Origin: Lentisphaeria bacterium
GTDB taxonomy: Bacteria; Verrucomicrobiota; Lentisphaeria; Victivallales; Victivallaceae
DNA: 64,000 bases
Assembly: GCA_017504435.1 (NCBI GenBank)
Contig: JAFVRD010000010.1
Coordinates: 1-64,000, forward strand
Direction of reading: 5' to 3'
The notes beneath the pieces are model-generated. The model had not been told where the DNA came from, did not search any database, and was given only the letters and a program-made list of their open reading frames with translations. This document shows, piece after piece, positions 36,352 to 45,522 of the stretch. Numbering within the stretch: position 1 is the first letter of the stretch; each line of letters starts with the position of its first letter. The position numbers were made by a program, and so were the translations under genes.

Positions 36352-37389
36352 TCAAGTTTCCGGAACGGAGATGAATTCCTGATCAGGCAGGGTAAAATGC
36401 GGCGGTTCGGTGAATGTGAAAAAAGCCTGTCCGGCATCGGCAATGGTATTGAGAAAGAGTTGGAGATTGTTCTCATCCAATTCGCCGGTGACATCATCGG
36501 CAAGCACCGCCACCGGAATATTGCTGTGTCGGCTGATAAGTTTGAATTGAGCAAGTTTGAGCATCATGGATATCAGCCGGATTTGTCCGGTTGAGCCGTA
36601 TGTCCGCAGCAGTTTGCCGTTGAAAAACATGTCGAATTCATCCAATTGCGCTCCGGAAAGGGTGCATTGCCGGCGGATTTCGCTTTCCCGTTTCAAGTCA
36701 AAAAGTTTGCGGTGTTCCGCGGCACTGGTTCCGGAATCGGTACGGTGCATGATCGAAAACTCTCCCCGGTCTCCGAGCAGTGCGGCACATTCTGCGGTCA
36801 CCAGAGCTGCATAACTGCATCTGGCGGCGGCGATGAACGGAGCCTGTTCCGCTAATTCTTCTTCAAAAGCGGCGGCAGTGCGCGGGGCGGTTTTCAATGC
36901 CCGGTTGCGCTGGGCGAGAGCGCGGTGATAACGGGAGAGCCGCAATAAATATTCCGGTTCGGTCTGGGAAATGAGAATGTCGAAAAAACGGCGTCTGAAT
37001 CCGGAGCTTCCGGCGACGATCATCCGGTCTTCGGGTGCGAAGATGACCGTATGGAACTCCCGGATGAAATCACTGCTTTTGCGGACCGGTGCTTCCTGAA
37101 TGAATAATTCCCGTTTCCCGGAAAGATGATCTGTAATACGCAGATCTTTGTGTCCGAGACGGGTTTTGATCCGGGTTTTTATCTGGAAACTGCGGCATCC
37201 CAGCCGGATCATTTCCCGGGAGGACGAGCCCCGGAATGAGCGCAGCAAACTGGAAAAACCGATACTTTCAAGTAAATTGCTTTTACCGGAACCGTTTGGA
37301 CCGGTAAAAATAATATTGCGGTTATGAAAAACCAATTTCCGCGACATGAAGTTGCGGAAATTGGTCAGTTCCAGAGCTTCTACTATCAC
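36352..37389 (-). CDS. recF: DNA replication/repair protein RecF
   Basis: About 345 residues from GTG 37389, eight bases after the dnaN stop. An ATG at 37425 inside dnaN is an alternative. ALELTNFRNFMSRKLVFHN leads into the Walker A motif IIFTGPNGSGKSNLLESIGF; the C-terminal ABC signature GSTGQIRLISMMLKLAQF and Walker B VAVLADDVTGELDENNL follow. RecF loads RecA at gaps with RecO and RecR. The dnaN-recF order matches the replication-origin cluster of many bacteria, but dnaA and gyrB are absent here. Confidence 0.93.
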   Translation of the reverse strand: MIVEALELTNFRNFMSRKLVFHNRNIIFTGPNGSGKSNLLESIGFSSLLRSFRGSSSREMIRLGCRSFQIKTRIKTRLGHKDLRITDHLSGKRELFIQEAPVRKSSDFIREFHTVIFAPEDRMIVAGSSGFRRRFFDILISQTEPEYLLRLSRYHRALAQRNRALKTAPRTAAAFEEELAEQAPFIAAARCSYAALVTAECAALLGDRGEFSIMHRTDSGTSAAEHRKLFDLKRESEIRRQCTLSGAQLDEFDMFFNGKLLRTYGSTGQIRLISMMLKLAQFKLISRHSNIPVAVLADDVTGELDENNLQLFLNTIADAGQAFFTFTEPPHFTLPDQEFISVPET

Positions 37390-37396
37390 CGGCGGA

Positions 37397-38491
37397 TCAT
37401 TTTTTACGGATCGGCATGATGACATAGATGAAACCTTCACCGGCTTCAATGGCGACCGGGCTGAGAGGATCATTCAATTTGAAACGTACCATGTCGGCAT
37501 CGGTGTTGCGCAGCGGATCGGCGAGATACACCGGGTTGAAAGACACTTCAAAAGGTTCGCCTTCGCAGGCGGTTTCGATCAGGTCACTGCCTTCGCCGAC
37601 CTCGGCACTGGATGCCTGCAGCTGCAGCTGATTGTCGCCAAAATGGAGAATGATATAGCTGTTGGCTTCGGAAAGCATCAATGCCACTGTTTCGATTTTT
37701 GCAAGCAGTGTCTGCACCGGCAGTTCGATCTCCCGCTGGAATTTGCTCGGCACGACCTGCCGGTAATTGGGGTACGCACCTTCAATAAGTTTGCTGGTCA
37801 GCGTGATGTTTCCGGTGGTGAAACGGCAGAGTTTATCGCCCAGTTCAATGGTCATGGTTTCATCACCTTCAAGCAGTCTGCGGATCTCCGACATAGCTTT
37901 GAGGGGGACGATGGAGTCGCCATCGCCTCCGGAAATGGCATCCGGGGTGTTTTCCTGCATTGCCATACGTTTGCCGTCGGTGGCGACAAGGGTCATGGCG
38001 GTTTCACGGAGGTTGAGCAATATGCCGGTCAGTACTTTGCGTGAATCATCGGCACTGACGGCATAGGAGATCGAACCGATCATCCGTTTGAAAACGCTTT
38101 CTTTGATTTTGACTTCGCGCACGGTGTCAAAGGCGATTGCTTCGGGGAAATCTGCTGCCGAAAGACCGTGCAAAGTGAATTTTGCAGTGCCGCAGGTGAT
38201 GCGGGCGAAATCTTTTTCATCGACATCGAAATCAACGTTTGCGGCTGAAAAAGATCCGATCAGAGATGCCAGTTTGCGGGCAGGCAGGGTGGTCGCGCCG
38301 GTTTCCGCAACTTCTGCTTCCACGCGGGTAACAAGACGCAATTCCAGATCAGTGGTGCTCAATTCAAGGGCATTTTCTTCGGCACGGATCAACACATTGC
38401 CCAGCAGCGGCAGCATGGAACGGGAACCGATAATATTTCCCACCCGCTGCAATGATTTTTGTAATTTGACTCTGTCAACAGTGAATTTCAT
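37397..38491 (-). CDS. dnaN: DNA polymerase III beta subunit (sliding clamp)
   Basis: 364 residues from ATG 38491, preceded by TTGGAGG. It starts MKFTVDRVKLQKSLQRVGNI and has three clamp-domain repeats; the ending FIYVIMPIRKK matches the usual MPMR-type C-terminus. It forms the ring that tethers polymerase III to DNA. Confidence 0.96.
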   Translation of the reverse strand: MKFTVDRVKLQKSLQRVGNIIGSRSMLPLLGNVLIRAEENALELSTTDLELRLVTRVEAEVAETGATTLPARKLASLIGSFSAANVDFDVDEKDFARITCGTAKFTLHGLSAADFPEAIAFDTVREVKIKESVFKRMIGSISYAVSADDSRKVLTGILLNLRETAMTLVATDGKRMAMQENTPDAISGGDGDSIVPLKAMSEIRRLLEGDETMTIELGDKLCRFTTGNITLTSKLIEGAYPNYRQVVPSKFQREIELPVQTLLAKIETVALMLSEANSYIILHFGDNQLQLQASSAEVGEGSDLIETACEGEPFEVSFNPVYLADPLRNTDADMVRFKLNDPLSPVAIEAGEGFIYVIMPIRKK

Positions 38492-38545
38492 AGAAATTTC
38501 CTCCAATAATAAAATATACGATACTTAACAATATTGTCATAGAGT

Positions 38546-38573
38546 AATATAATCCGGTTTATTGTTACTGCAA
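38546..38573 (-). promoter_or_regulatory. Promoter of dnaN-recF
   Basis: TTGCAG (38573-38568), a 16-bp spacer, TATATT (38551-38546). Confidence 0.55.
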
Positions 38574-38577
38574 GCGG

Positions 38578-38600
38578 AAAACTCAGAAAAAATGAGTTTT
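38578..38600 (-). terminator. Hairpin between the ATP-cone-like gene and dnaN
   Basis: AAAACTCA and TGAGTTTT form a symmetrical stem with T-runs on both strands; it may end the 38635-39576 transcript. Confidence 0.4.
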
Positions 38601-38634
38601 TTTCCGGGCCGTGAAAAAACGGGGACCGGGAGTA

Positions 38635-39576
38635 TCAACCCGACACCAGATTGTAGAGTTTGCATTTAAATCCTGTGCAGAGTGCGGCGGCGAATTCCTC
38701 CGCCAGAGCCGGGTCGGGATGTTCTCCTGCGTATGAATTCATGAAAACGGACATATCCGGCAATGTCAGGCAGCAGGGGAGTTCTCCGGCGGCGGGAAAA
38801 GCGTTATTGATCGCACTTCTGGCGTCTTCCAATGTATTGCCGGCGGCATACAGCAGCGGGATTATTTCCAATTCAGTGACCGGTTTGCCCAGTTGGTTGA
38901 CAACGGCAAATTTATTCATAAAAAAGAAAAACCTGATACTGGGAAATAGTGTGGTCATATCATTTATCCGCAGAATTCCGGCATCAACCAGCATACGGGC
39001 ATTCTCCGGAAGCAGGGCATGGATATCCGCTTTGGTCATAGTCACTTGCGGCGGAGTGCCGGCGATGTTCACGGAACCGACCGAATCCTGTTCGGCAAGA
39101 TCGCGTTCAAAATGCCGGGCCAGTTCCATAAGCAAATGGGGCGTAGCGGCGGTTATTCCCAGGATACGGAGTTTTTCGCAGACGATCCTGGCTGTTTTTG
39201 CGGCGCGTTCATTGGAGCATCCCAGATGGGCGGTAAAGAGTCTTTCCAGAGCTTCTTGAGATACTGCGATGCGGTTGATCTGTTCGTGTCCGGTGGCGCG
39301 GAATGCCGCAGCTGCTTCCGGATAGCCGGTGCTTTCCAGGGTGCGGATCACGGCGGCATCAACTTCGGCGGTGCTGAAAACCGGTTCCGGGCGTGAGGCG
39401 GTCAGCAAAGTGTATTCCAGTGCGAGTACGATTTCTTCGGAAATGCAGCTTTCCTCTTTGAGTCCGGCGGCAAGAAATGCCGAGATGAGCCGGGTTTGCA
39501 GTGCATAGGCATCAAACGGAGTCACGCCGCCGTCTGAATCCCGCAAAAACAGCCTTTTTTCTACACTTTTGACCAT
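38635..39576 (-). CDS. ATP-cone-like domain protein of unknown function
   Basis: 313 residues. The first 90 or so resemble an ATP-cone as found at the N-terminus of ribonucleotide reductases and in NrdR (RLFLRDSDGGVTPFDAYALQ, then VDAAVIRTLESTG). The remainder contains a further helical region and no radical-enzyme or zinc motif that I recognise. No reductase gene is adjacent. It has a clear promoter and is divergent from prmC. It could be a nucleotide-sensing regulator; this is speculation. Confidence 0.6.
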   Translation of the reverse strand: MVKSVEKRLFLRDSDGGVTPFDAYALQTRLISAFLAAGLKEESCISEEIVLALEYTLLTASRPEPVFSTAEVDAAVIRTLESTGYPEAAAAFRATGHEQINRIAVSQEALERLFTAHLGCSNERAAKTARIVCEKLRILGITAATPHLLMELARHFERDLAEQDSVGSVNIAGTPPQVTMTKADIHALLPENARMLVDAGILRINDMTTLFPSIRFFFFMNKFAVVNQLGKPVTELEIIPLLYAAGNTLEDARSAINNAFPAAGELPCCLTLPDMSVFMNSYAGEHPDPALAEEFAAALCTGFKCKLYNLVSG

Positions 39577-39607
39577 AATTTATGAATTCTCCCAAAATAT
39601 TTTTCAC

Positions 39608-39683
39608 AATATAACCTCCCAATGAAAAAAGTTCAATATGAAAACAAAAAAATGTTGCATGGAAGATGCTTGTGTGCTATATT
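39608..39683. promoter_or_regulatory. Back-to-back promoters for the ATP-cone-like gene and prmC
   Basis: Minus strand: TTGAAC (39636-39631), 17-bp spacer, TATATT (39613-39608). Plus strand: TTGCAT (39655-39660), 17-bp spacer ending in TGC, TATATT (39678-39683). No palindrome between them is evident. Confidence 0.65.
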
Positions 39684-39714
39684 TTTCTCCGGCAGATAAA
39701 TCAGGGTGAATGAT

Positions 39715-40482
39715 ATGTTGAGAGAAGACATCGAATTGATATTGCGTTCCGCCGGGGTGGAGAATTTTGCCCGGGAATCCCGCTGGATAGTGCAGGAGAG
39801 TGTTTCTGATGAAGCGGCATTGCAGGCGGCGCGCCGCCGGGCGGCAGGAGAACCTCTGCAGTATGTGTTAGGCAACGCTCCGTTCCGTTACATAACTTTG
39901 GATGTCGATCCGCGGGTACTTATCCCCCGGCCGGAGACGGAATCGCTGGTGGAGTGGGTGCTGAAACACGCCCCCCATGGAGCATCGGTATTGGATCTGG
40001 GCTGCGGCAGCGGAGCGATTGCGCTGTCATTGGCGCATGAACGCCCGGATTTGCAGGTGACGGCGGCGGATTTGAGTTTGGATGCGTTGACTCTGGCACG
40101 TCATAATGCGGTGAAAAATAATTTGGAAGATCGGGTCGAATTTTATCACACTGATCTTTTTTCCGCCTTTTCAGGACGTAAATTTGATATTGTTGCGGCG
40201 AATTTACCTTATGTTACTTTGGCAGAATATCCGCTGCTTGATGCCGAAGTGAGGGATTATGAACCGCGAATGGCTCTGGTCGCTGAAGATGATGGTTTGG
40301 CTTTGATATTGCAAAGTATTGCGGAACTGGATAAATACCTGAATAAGCCGGGGATGGCGATCTATGAATTATCTCCTCCGCAGGCAGCGCGTACCGCAGA
40401 GGCATTGCAGTCGCATGGGTTTGAAGCGGCAATAGTTCATGATCTTTGCGGCAGGGAACGTTTTGTAACCGGAGTTCGCTGA
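39715..40482 (+). CDS. prmC: Release factor glutamine methyltransferase PrmC
   Basis: 255 residues from ATG 39715, with AGGG eight bases upstream; a GTG at 39706 overlaps that site. The SAM-binding loop VLDLGCGSGAIALSLA and RPETESLVEWVL are family motifs. The substrate motif is NLPY (FDIVAANLPYVTLAEY) instead of the usual NPPY. It methylates the GGQ glutamine of release factors 1 and 2. Neither prfA nor prfB is in the window. It leads a small plus-strand operon with yraN and comF. Confidence 0.92.
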   Translation: MLREDIELILRSAGVENFARESRWIVQESVSDEAALQAARRRAAGEPLQYVLGNAPFRYITLDVDPRVLIPRPETESLVEWVLKHAPHGASVLDLGCGSGAIALSLAHERPDLQVTAADLSLDALTLARHNAVKNNLEDRVEFYHTDLFSAFSGRKFDIVAANLPYVTLAEYPLLDAEVRDYEPRMALVAEDDGLALILQSIAELDKYLNKPGMAIYELSPPQAARTAEALQSHGFEAAIVHDLCGRERFVTGVR

Positions 40483-40486
40483 ATCC

Positions 40487-40903
40487 ATGTTTGCCCGGAA
40501 ACGCAGATATCATCAACAGCTCGGACGTGCCGGAGAAAATGCAGCGTGCAAATTGCTGGAAAATTCCGGCATGGAGATATTGGCACGGAATTGGAAGTGC
40601 CGTGCCGGAGAATTGGATATTGTCGCTCTGGATGGCGAATTTCTGGTTTTTGTGGAAGTGAAAACCACCCGTTACCGTCCGGGGTTCACTCCATCGGGGA
40701 ATTTATCTTATCATCAGCGGAGGCGCAATTACCATGCTGCCAAAGCTTATTTCCGGATACATGATATCACCGGACATCCGGGGCGTTTCGATCTGGTGGA
40801 AGTTTCATACAAAAACTGGTTTGTAAGCCGGATCGTCCGGCATGGTGATTATTTGCCGCAGCTTCCGGCAAGGGAGGTGAAAACAGATGCGTTTCCCGGA
40901 TAG
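40487..40903 (+). CDS. YraN/UPF0102 family nuclease-fold protein
   Basis: 138 residues. LGRAGENAACKLLENSGMEI, RAGELDIVALDGEFLVFVEV and KTTRYRPGF give the PD-(D/E)XK-like set (E, D, E-V-K) of the UPF0102 family. A Holliday-junction-resolvase-like fold is known but the biological role is unclear. Lies 5 bp after prmC and overlaps comF. Confidence 0.9.
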   Translation: MFARKRRYHQQLGRAGENAACKLLENSGMEILARNWKCRAGELDIVALDGEFLVFVEVKTTRYRPGFTPSGNLSYHQRRRNYHAAKAYFRIHDITGHPGRFDLVEVSYKNWFVSRIVRHGDYLPQLPAREVKTDAFPG

Positions 40904-41612
40904 CTTATTCCAAAACATAAGTTTTCCCTGTCCGGGGTGTGATTCCGATGATGCTCCTCCGGGCGGCAGGGGATTTTGTCCGGCATGCACCGCGAAATTG
41001 CACATTTATCCGGATGATATGTTGTTTTGTCCCGGTTGCGGCGGACCGCATGACGGCGCATTGGCAGTTTGTTCCCAGTGCCTTGCTGAACCGGTGCGTT
41101 TGTGGCAGAGTGCAGCCGCGGTATTTCCGTATTACGGTTTCGGGAAAAAGTTGATCCGGGAGTTTAAGTTTGCCAACCGTCCGGAATTTGCCCGTCCGTT
41201 TGGTGCATTGCTGGCACAGGCTGTTTCAAGAAGCAACTTTTGTCCGGATGTGCTGGTGCCGGTACCGCTGCATTTCAGCAGTTTCTGGAGACGTTCTTAC
41301 AATCAGGCGGAGTTGTTGGCGAAAGTCTGCGGCAGAGAATTGGATATACCGGTAATATCTGCACTCCGGAGAATCCATGCCGGAACCAAGCAGGCCAAAT
41401 TGGGGCGGCGTGAGCGTCATGTTTTGAAAAAGTCGTTTTTATGTGTGAAACCGGATAAATTAAAAGGATGCCGGGTCATGTTGATAGATGATGTACTGAC
41501 CACCGGCGCGACATTGAGTGCCGCCGCCGGAGTTCTTTGGGCATGTGGTATCAGTGAATTGGCAGTCGCGGTTGCAGCACGTACTCCGGCATTCGGAGCA
41601 ATGACTCAATAA
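40887..41612 (+). CDS. ComF family phosphoribosyltransferase-like protein
   Basis: 241 residues. N-terminal zinc-type cysteines (CPGCDSDD, CPAC, CPGCGGPH, CSQC) are followed by VPVPLHFSSFWRRSYNQAE and the PRPP loop VMLIDDVLTTGATLSAAA. The family includes ComF/GntX proteins linked to DNA uptake, though most members are uncharacterised. The start has GGGAGGTGA eight bases upstream. No other competence genes are near. Confidence 0.9.
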   Translation: MRFPDSLFQNISFPCPGCDSDDAPPGGRGFCPACTAKLHIYPDDMLFCPGCGGPHDGALAVCSQCLAEPVRLWQSAAAVFPYYGFGKKLIREFKFANRPEFARPFGALLAQAVSRSNFCPDVLVPVPLHFSSFWRRSYNQAELLAKVCGRELDIPVISALRRIHAGTKQAKLGRRERHVLKKSFLCVKPDKLKGCRVMLIDDVLTTGATLSAAAGVLWACGISELAVAVAARTPAFGAMTQ

Positions 41613-41708
41613 AAAAATCCGGAAAACGATGGAAATTGTCATTCATCGCAGTATATTATATCAGAAGGCATGAAAATATTGTACAGTTGAATACATAAAG
41701 GGAGGAAG

Positions 41709-43130
41709 ATGATGGACGGAAAATTGTTGGAACGCATTCGTGAAGCCGGGCAGGAACAGGTGTTGCGTTTTTATGATGAGTTGCCGGAAGAATCCCGGCG
41801 TGCTTTTGAAATCCAGCTTGCGGAAGTGAATTGGGAAGCACTGCCGGAATTAGCGCGAGACTATGTTTTGAACCGTCCGGAAACTGCTATCCCGGAAGAT
41901 CTTGCTCCGGCCGAATTTTTCCCGCTTGAACCGCAAAATGAGAATATGCGTGCCTTATATGCTCAAGCCGACCTCAAAGGAGCTGAATTGCTCCGGAACG
42001 GCAAAGTTTGTTGTTTGACTGTTGCCGGAGGGCAGGGGACAAGATTGGGATTTGACGGACCGAAAGGCACCTATCCCATCGGGCCGGTGTCCGGAAAAAC
42101 ACTCTTTGAATATTTTGCCGGTTCGATAATCAGAACTCAGGAAAAATATCAGACCCGCATGCTCTGGTTCATCATGACCAGTCCGATCAACCGTCAGGCG
42201 ACAGAAGAGTATTTCAGTAATAATAATTATCTGGGATTGCAGCCGGAACAGGTGTTTTTCTTTACTCAGGGAACGATGCCGGCATTCGGCAGGAACGGTA
42301 AATTGCTGTTGGGCGCGAAAGATTCTCTCTCTCTGTCGCCGGATGGTCACGGCGGAACCCTGCTTGCCCTCCGCCGTTCCGGAGCATTGGCAAAAATGGC
42401 AGAATCAGGCTGTGAATATATCTCCTATTTCCAGGTGGATAATCCGCTGGTTCCGGTAGCTGATCCGCGTTTCATCGGTCTGCATGCACTGGAAAATTCC
42501 GAAATGAGTGCGATCATGCTGAGTAAAACCAATGCCAAAGAGAAACTGGGCAATTTCTGTGTTTCCAACGGCAAAGTACAGATCATCGAATACAGCGATT
42601 TGCCGGATGAACTTGCTGAACGCCGCAATCCGGATGGAACATTGGCATTTATCGCCGGCAGTCCGGCTATCCACGTTATTTCCCGGACTTTTGTGGAAAA
42701 ACTCACCGCCGGAAATACGCTCCGTCTGCCGTGGCACCGGGCGGATAAAAAAATATCCGCATTGGATGACAAAGGCCGGGTTTGTGTTCCGGATACCCCC
42801 AATGGGGTCAAATTGGAATCCTTCATTTTTGATGCCCTGCCGCTGGCTGCCAAAGTGATGATATTGGAAGGCGACCGGAAAGAGGTTTTTGCTCCGACCA
42901 AAAATGCCACCGGGGTCGATTCTGCTGAAAGCTGCCGGCAGATGATTTCCGAGCGCAATGCCCGGCGTCTGAAAGCCGCCGGCGTTGCTTTGCCGCTGCA
43001 TCCGGACGGATCTGTTGATGCGGTCATTGAATTGGATCCTCGGCGGGTCCTGGATGATGCTGATGCTCTCGAATTGGTCAATAAAACCGGCTTGAAGGCG
43101 ATTTTGCCGGGAGAGGCAGTTGTATTGTGA
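41709..43130 (+). CDS. UDP-sugar pyrophosphorylase (UAP/UGP1 family)
   Basis: 473 residues. The nucleotide-binding signature LTVAGGQGTRLGFDGPKGTY and the motif VDNPLVPVADPRFIG are those of eukaryotic-type UDP-N-acetylglucosamine pyrophosphorylases, which also occur in PVC bacteria. It makes UDP-GlcNAc or a related UDP-sugar from UTP and sugar-1-phosphate. Its neighbours ftsW and murG consume UDP-GlcNAc-derived precursors, which supports a role in peptidoglycan synthesis in place of GlmU. Overlaps ftsW by 4 bp. Confidence 0.9.
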   Translation: MMDGKLLERIREAGQEQVLRFYDELPEESRRAFEIQLAEVNWEALPELARDYVLNRPETAIPEDLAPAEFFPLEPQNENMRALYAQADLKGAELLRNGKVCCLTVAGGQGTRLGFDGPKGTYPIGPVSGKTLFEYFAGSIIRTQEKYQTRMLWFIMTSPINRQATEEYFSNNNYLGLQPEQVFFFTQGTMPAFGRNGKLLLGAKDSLSLSPDGHGGTLLALRRSGALAKMAESGCEYISYFQVDNPLVPVADPRFIGLHALENSEMSAIMLSKTNAKEKLGNFCVSNGKVQIIEYSDLPDELAERRNPDGTLAFIAGSPAIHVISRTFVEKLTAGNTLRLPWHRADKKISALDDKGRVCVPDTPNGVKLESFIFDALPLAAKVMILEGDRKEVFAPTKNATGVDSAESCRQMISERNARRLKAAGVALPLHPDGSVDAVIELDPRRVLDDADALELVNKTGLKAILPGEAVVL

Positions 43131-44332
43131 GCTTCAGTGGCAATTATAATTCACCTGATCCGGCAATGGATGCTGAAAATCAGAGTCCGGGACTGGGCAA
43201 TCTTTTCGGACTTCTGTCGGTAACGATGGTATTGGTTGCATTCGGATTGAATATGCTTTATTCCGCCGGAGGCAGTGATATGGGAGTTGCTTCGCGTCTG
43301 TTTTATAACCAGTTGGCAATGACGGTATTGGGCGTGTTGGGCGGAACTGTCGTATTCATACTGTCGCCCCGTTTTTTCTGCAAGCGTTCATTGTGGTGGC
43401 TGGCAGGATGTGCCGTTTTGCTGATCTGGGCGCGTTTTTCCAAGGAGGTAAACGGGGCTCACCGCTGGATACATGTTGCCGGGCATACATTTCAGCCTTC
43501 TGAATTGGCGAAGATCGCGGTAGCGATATTTGTGGCAGATTATTGTGCCGAGCATCAGCGTACATTCAACACTCTTGATCCCCGCAGCCATTATGGGATG
43601 CTTCCGTTGGCAGCAGGTGTCGGGATCATGCTGCTGCTGATCGTTATCGGCAAAGATCTCGGTACGACACTGCTGGTGGCGGCGGTGGCATTTTTGACGA
43701 TGTGTGTCGCCAATTTGAAGTGGTATTTCTATGCGGTACCTTTAGCACTTGCTCCGGTCGGAGTGTTGTTTATCCGTTTTTTTGACCCGATGCGCTGGGC
43801 GCGGATGACGATTTATCTGGATCCGGAAAGATACAAAAATCAGGAAGGCTACCAACTCTGGAACGCATTTATGGCATTGGGGTCCGGAGCATGGTATGGT
43901 GTCGGTCTCGGTCACAGCCGGCTGAAAGCCAAATATCTTCCGGAGGCTCATACGGACTTTATCATTGCCATTATCGGTGAAGAATTGGGTTATCTGGGGG
44001 TATTGGCAGTTATATTGCTTTATATAGTATGGGGATTTTTTGCGATCCGTATTGCGCTGCAGGCAAGGAAACGGAGTTATATGCTGCTGGGCTGTGCGTT
44101 GACATTGGGAGTGGTATTGCAGGCAATAATCAATCTGGGCGTGGTTTCCGGACTGTTTCCGACCAAAGGCATGCCGGCGCCGTTTATCAGTTACGGCGGC
44201 AGCAATATGGTATGTTCATTGCTGGCAACTGGATTTCTGGCGGCGATAGCCATGGACAACTGTATATCTGATTACAATGTGAAGTGGTGGCGGCAATTCA
44301 AAAACTTTCTCCGTCCGGGTAGAAATGAATAA
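43127..44332 (+). CDS. ftsW: Peptidoglycan glycosyltransferase FtsW (SEDS family)
   Basis: 401 residues, about ten membrane segments, starting at GTG 43127 within the preceding stop (GTGA). Motifs: GAHRWIHVAGHTFQPSELAK, FLPEAHTDFIIA-like YLPEAHTDFIIAIIGEELGY, and PTKGMPAPFISYGGSNMV. SEDS proteins polymerise lipid II during division or elongation; adjacency to murG favours FtsW over RodA. Confidence 0.94.
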   Translation: MSFSGNYNSPDPAMDAENQSPGLGNLFGLLSVTMVLVAFGLNMLYSAGGSDMGVASRLFYNQLAMTVLGVLGGTVVFILSPRFFCKRSLWWLAGCAVLLIWARFSKEVNGAHRWIHVAGHTFQPSELAKIAVAIFVADYCAEHQRTFNTLDPRSHYGMLPLAAGVGIMLLLIVIGKDLGTTLLVAAVAFLTMCVANLKWYFYAVPLALAPVGVLFIRFFDPMRWARMTIYLDPERYKNQEGYQLWNAFMALGSGAWYGVGLGHSRLKAKYLPEAHTDFIIAIIGEELGYLGVLAVILLYIVWGFFAIRIALQARKRSYMLLGCALTLGVVLQAIINLGVVSGLFPTKGMPAPFISYGGSNMVCSLLATGFLAAIAMDNCISDYNVKWWRQFKNFLRPGRNE

Positions 44333-44345
44333 GAGGTATGAAAAT

Positions 44346-45455
44346 ATGACATTGGAACGTTTGGCTGTAACTTGCGGTGGCACGGGTGGGCATTTTTACC
44401 CGGGGTTGAGTGTGGCACGGGAATTTAAAAGCCGTGGCGGAGAGGTGCTGCTGCTGTTATCCGGGGTGCATGCTGCCGAGCAGAAAAAGGTTGCCGAGTC
44501 GTTTGGAATCGCAGCAGTGGCATTGCCCAAAATGCCCGATCCGAAAAAATCTCCGCTGAAGTTTTTGTGGGGATTGGCGGGAGGTTTTTTTGCAGCCGTG
44601 CGGGAATTGCGTAAATTTGATGCCCAGGCACTGCTCGGAATGGGGTCTTTTGCTACGACGCCGCCGGTTTTCGCGGCAGTCGTGTTGCGGATACCTTTGT
44701 TTCTGCATGACGGAAATGCCCGCATCGGCAAAGCCAATCGCATATTCAGCCGTTTTGCCCGCAAAACCGGGACTGCGTTTCCGGCGGTTAATTTGCCAAG
44801 CAGCCGATGCCCGGTTCTTTGTACCGGAATGCCAGTACGTCCGGAACTGCGTAAAATGTGCGGATTGACCCGCAATGAGGCGTTGAAATTGCTGAATGAG
44901 CGTTTCAGAACCGCATTTGTGCCGGAACTGCCGGTGTTTCTTATTACCGGCGGCAGTCAGGGGGCGGCGATATTCAATACGGTTTTGCCGGAAGTCCTGA
45001 ACCGCAGAGAGGAAAAATTTCAGGTCATTCATTTGACCGGCAAAGGAAAAATGGATGATGCACTAAAAGGCTATGGATGTGCCGGGATCCCGAAACTTAT
45101 CCTGGAATCCTGCAGTGAAATGGAACTATGTCTCAGTGCAGCTGATCTGGTATTCAGCCGATCCGGCGGCAGTACGGCGGCGGAATTGGCACTTTTCGGT
45201 AAAAGTTCGGTATTGATACCGTATCCTTATGCTGCAGAAGGTCACCAAATGGATAATGCCCGTTATTTCGCCGGTCAGAATGCGGCGATCGTAATTGAAA
45301 ATTCGGCATTTAATATTGAAGCAGCCCATGAATTGCTGGATGATTTTTTCAGCAATCCGGAGAAATGGCGCAAAATGGGAGAAGCGATGGGAAAAATGGC
45401 TATCCCTGCCGCCGCTGAACTGATGCTGTCTGAAATTTCTGATTCTTTGGATTGA
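44346..45455 (+). CDS. murG: UDP-GlcNAc:lipid I N-acetylglucosaminyltransferase MurG
   Basis: 369 residues from ATG 44346, with AAGAGG upstream; the frame is open from 44325. The N-terminal VTCGGTGGHFYPGLSVARE is the MurG donor/acceptor loop, and VFLITGGSQGAAIFNTVLPE plus FSRSGGSTAAELALFGKSSV lie in the C-terminal lobe. It makes lipid II, substrate of MurJ and FtsW encoded in the same window. Confidence 0.96.
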   Translation: MTLERLAVTCGGTGGHFYPGLSVAREFKSRGGEVLLLLSGVHAAEQKKVAESFGIAAVALPKMPDPKKSPLKFLWGLAGGFFAAVRELRKFDAQALLGMGSFATTPPVFAAVVLRIPLFLHDGNARIGKANRIFSRFARKTGTAFPAVNLPSSRCPVLCTGMPVRPELRKMCGLTRNEALKLLNERFRTAFVPELPVFLITGGSQGAAIFNTVLPEVLNRREEKFQVIHLTGKGKMDDALKGYGCAGIPKLILESCSEMELCLSAADLVFSRSGGSTAAELALFGKSSVLIPYPYAAEGHQMDNARYFAGQNAAIVIENSAFNIEAAHELLDDFFSNPEKWRKMGEAMGKMAIPAAAELMLSEISDSLD

Positions 45456-45480
45456 CTTGTGCCGTAAATGGTGGTATAGT
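45452..45480 (+). promoter_or_regulatory. Promoter for the small exported protein and dciA-like gene
   Basis: TTGACT (45452-45457), overlapping the murG stop codon, a 17-bp spacer, then TATAGT (45475-45480). Confidence 0.65.
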
Positions 45481-45522
45481 ATAATCCTGTGCATTTGTAT
45501 CGGATGAATTATGGAATAAATT

